The notes under the pieces were generated by a model. It worked only from the letters and a program-made list of their open reading frames with translations. It was not told the origin of the DNA and did no database searches. A DNA stretch of 13,952 nucleotides from an uncultured bacterium (GTDB taxonomy: Bacteria; Cloacimonadota; Cloacimonadia; Cloacimonadales; Cloacimonadaceae): contig CALGPA010000126.1 of assembly GCA_937960795.1 (NCBI GenBank), forward strand, positions 1 through 13,952. The letters are read 5' to 3'. Shown here piece by piece: positions 12,770 to 13,952 of this stretch (positions are counted from its first letter, which is position 1; the number at the start of each line of letters is the position of its first letter). Both the position numbers and the translations under genes were made by a program.

Positions 12770-13567
12770 ATGAAAAAATACATCCTTCTGCTTCTAATCC
12801 TGAGCTTGGCGACCGTATCGGCTTTTGCCCAAAGAAAAGCTCTGGTGATCGGAAATTCAGGGCATGGCAAACACAGCCTGAGCACCAGCCTAAACGATGC
12901 CCAATTGGCAGCCGACGCTTTCTTGGCGATTGATTATGATGTGACGCTACACAAAGATCTGACCTATCCGGACTTTCTGAAGGCAATCGAAGATTTTAAG
13001 GCAAATCTTAGCATAAACGACGTGGCCGTCTTCTACTATGCCGGCTTTACAGAGCAGGATAGCGGGAGAAACTATCTGATGCCATATGTGGATGCCAAAA
13101 GCAAAACTAGAGACATGGAAGTTATCAGCGTGGATGTGGCTCTGGAAGCTATCTCACGCGCCTATAGATCCTTCATGATCCTAGAGGGGCGCCAGATCGG
13201 GAAGTCTTTCCCGAAAAGCCTGTGCAGCAAAGACAAGGGCCTGGCTGAGATCATCTATCTTCGCCCCAATCAGGGCTTTGCCATGGCCAATGAAGCCGGT
13301 GGGCAGCTCAAATCCCAAGGCGACAAATATAGCATATTCACATACACGCTCTTTGATAAGATTACGACAGGAATGATCGACTTTCCGGTGCTTATGGAAG
13401 AAACCACGGAAAGCGTGAAGGCCTTTACAAACAACAAACAAATACCACACTGGCAAAGCACGCTAGATGCGCCATTTAGCTTCTGGGAACAAACCCAAGA
13501 GCTCAAGTTTCCATTTCGCCTGCCCGGATACCGTTCTTTGGAAGGCGGCGGAAGCTATAACTTCTAA
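12770..13567 (+). CDS. Secreted caspase-fold (peptidase C14-like) protein lacking the catalytic His and Cys motifs
   Basis: The 265-residue protein opens with a Sec signal peptide (MKKY, hydrophobic run, AFA-Q cleavage after Ala20). The mature part then follows the caspase/metacaspase p20 pattern: RKALVIGN (22-29), LNDAQLAADAF (41-51), then DVAVFYYAG (84-92) and NYLMPY (101-106). In active members the next residues after YYAG are HG, with the catalytic His; here they are Phe93-Thr94. The second catalytic strand, normally ILDACR or similar, reads MILEGRQ (136-142) without Cys. The only Cys is Cys152, ten residues too late. The p10-like end is recognisable (YSIFTYTLFDKI and PHWQSTLDAPFSFW). It is therefore probably a non-proteolytic pseudocaspase exported to the periplasm, perhaps a binding or regulatory protein. 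It stands alone between its own promoter and terminator. Fold assignment is by motif only. Confidence 0.75.
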   Translation: MKKYILLLLILSLATVSAFAQRKALVIGNSGHGKHSLSTSLNDAQLAADAFLAIDYDVTLHKDLTYPDFLKAIEDFKANLSINDVAVFYYAGFTEQDSGRNYLMPYVDAKSKTRDMEVISVDVALEAISRAYRSFMILEGRQIGKSFPKSLCSKDKGLAEIIYLRPNQGFAMANEAGGQLKSQGDKYSIFTYTLFDKITTGMIDFPVLMEETTESVKAFTNNKQIPHWQSTLDAPFSFWEQTQELKFPFRLPGYRSLEGGGSYNF

Positions 13568-13590
13568 AGCTGATAAGCAAATATTTATAC

Positions 13591-13624
13591 AGCCCCAAAA
13601 GATAACTTTGGGGCTTTCTTTTTA
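13591..13624 (+). terminator. Intrinsic terminator of the caspase-like gene
   Basis: AGCCCCAAA (13591-13599) pairs perfectly with TTTGGGGCT (13607-13615) across a 7-base loop. TTCTTTTTA follows. The hairpin starts 24 bases after the stop codon, so transcription of the caspase-like gene should end here. Confidence 0.93.
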
Positions 13625-13660
13625 TCAACGAGGCGGTGCCTATGGTAAATGCCAAAGATC

Positions 13661-13692
13661 CCGGATACATCTCGCTTCGCTAGGTGCTCCGG
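13661..13692. repeat. Imperfect inverted repeat
   Basis: CCGGA (13661-13665) and TCCGG (13688-13692) frame a partly complementary interior (ACATCT against AGGTG) around the loop CGCTTCGC. No T-run follows. It resembles a degenerate intergenic hairpin repeat rather than a terminator. Confidence 0.35.
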
Positions 13693-13952
13693 AAAGACTA
13701 GTGTAGGGCTGGTGTTGAGGGTAGAAACTTGCGCAAAACTCCAGCACTCCAGCTCTCCAAAACCAAATCATAAGAATCCGTCAAATTAGTTAAACCTGCG
13801 TTCAATATCCATTGATCTTCAGCGCCCAAACGACACCACAATTCTACATTGTAAATCCTAGGTTGTAGATTCAATTTGCACAGCGACTTCTAAACTCTCC
13901 ATCCTCAATTCTCAATCCGATTTGTGCAACAACACCCTAATTGTAGATCGTA
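13693..13952. repeat. Non-coding right end with degenerate short repeats
   Basis: No credible gene is present. ACTCCAGC is tandemly duplicated at 13738-13753. TTGTAGAT recurs at 13863-13870 and 13941-13948, with a diverged ATTGTAAAT just before the first. The stretch 13863-13879 matches 8-24 at the left end in 15 of 17 positions, and the last bases (13939-13952) look like another copy cut by the window edge. ATTTG occurs repeatedly nearby, as at the left end. Probably a field of decayed copies of a dispersed intergenic repeat. Confidence 0.45.

Noticed and set aside
13467..13706. 79-codon plus-strand open frame over the end of the caspase-like gene
   Set aside because: It overlaps the caspase-like gene in another frame and runs through the intrinsic terminator. 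No ribosome binding site or motif supports it.
13850..13952. CRISPR array at the right end
   Set aside because: The repeats are short and diverged, unevenly spaced and without uniform spacers, and no cas gene is present.

Overview
The window looks like a Gram-negative bacterial chromosome segment of moderate GC, probably from the FCB group and perhaps Candidatus Cloacimonadota. That placement is inference. It rests on a lipobox lipoprotein, a SPOR-domain protein, a caspase-fold secreted protein and a TPR-fused histidine kinase found together, plus a tRNA gene that encodes its own CCA. No rRNA or other marker is present to fix the phylum.

Layout: (1) Positions 1-328 are intergenic. They hold short repeats, an imperfect hairpin and a promoter-like TTGACA/TAGTCT pair that ends directly in front of the first gene. 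(2) A soluble TPR-histidine kinase (329-2281, +) runs convergently into (3) a long, very tightly packed minus-strand gene run from 12486 down to 2278. In transcription order it encodes a SAM methyltransferase, transcription terminator Rho, a peptidase-U32/TrhP-like tRNA hydroxylation protein, a TPR-SPOR periplasmic protein, mismatch-repair MutS, a PpiD/SurA-like lipoprotein, tRNA adenosine deaminase TadA, tRNA-Ser(CGA) and an APH-fold kinase. Six successive junctions overlap by 1, 4 or 16 nt, so this is very likely one translationally coupled operon. (4) A divergent intergenic region (12487-12769) carries two inverted repeats and a promoter for (5) a secreted caspase-fold protein (12770-13567, +). 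That gene ends at a clear intrinsic terminator. (6) Positions 13625-13952 are non-coding and contain degenerate repeats related to those at the left end.

The operon groups information-processing functions (Rho, MutS, TadA, a U34 hydroxylation-type enzyme, a tRNA) with envelope functions (chaperone lipoprotein, SPOR protein). No phage, transposase, CRISPR or classical defence module was found. The most unusual items are the caspase-like protein, which keeps the fold signature but lacks both the catalytic His and Cys motifs; the apparently leaderless histidine-kinase gene; and the tRNA gene embedded as a processing junction in the operon. Most of the window is otherwise ordinary housekeeping sequence.
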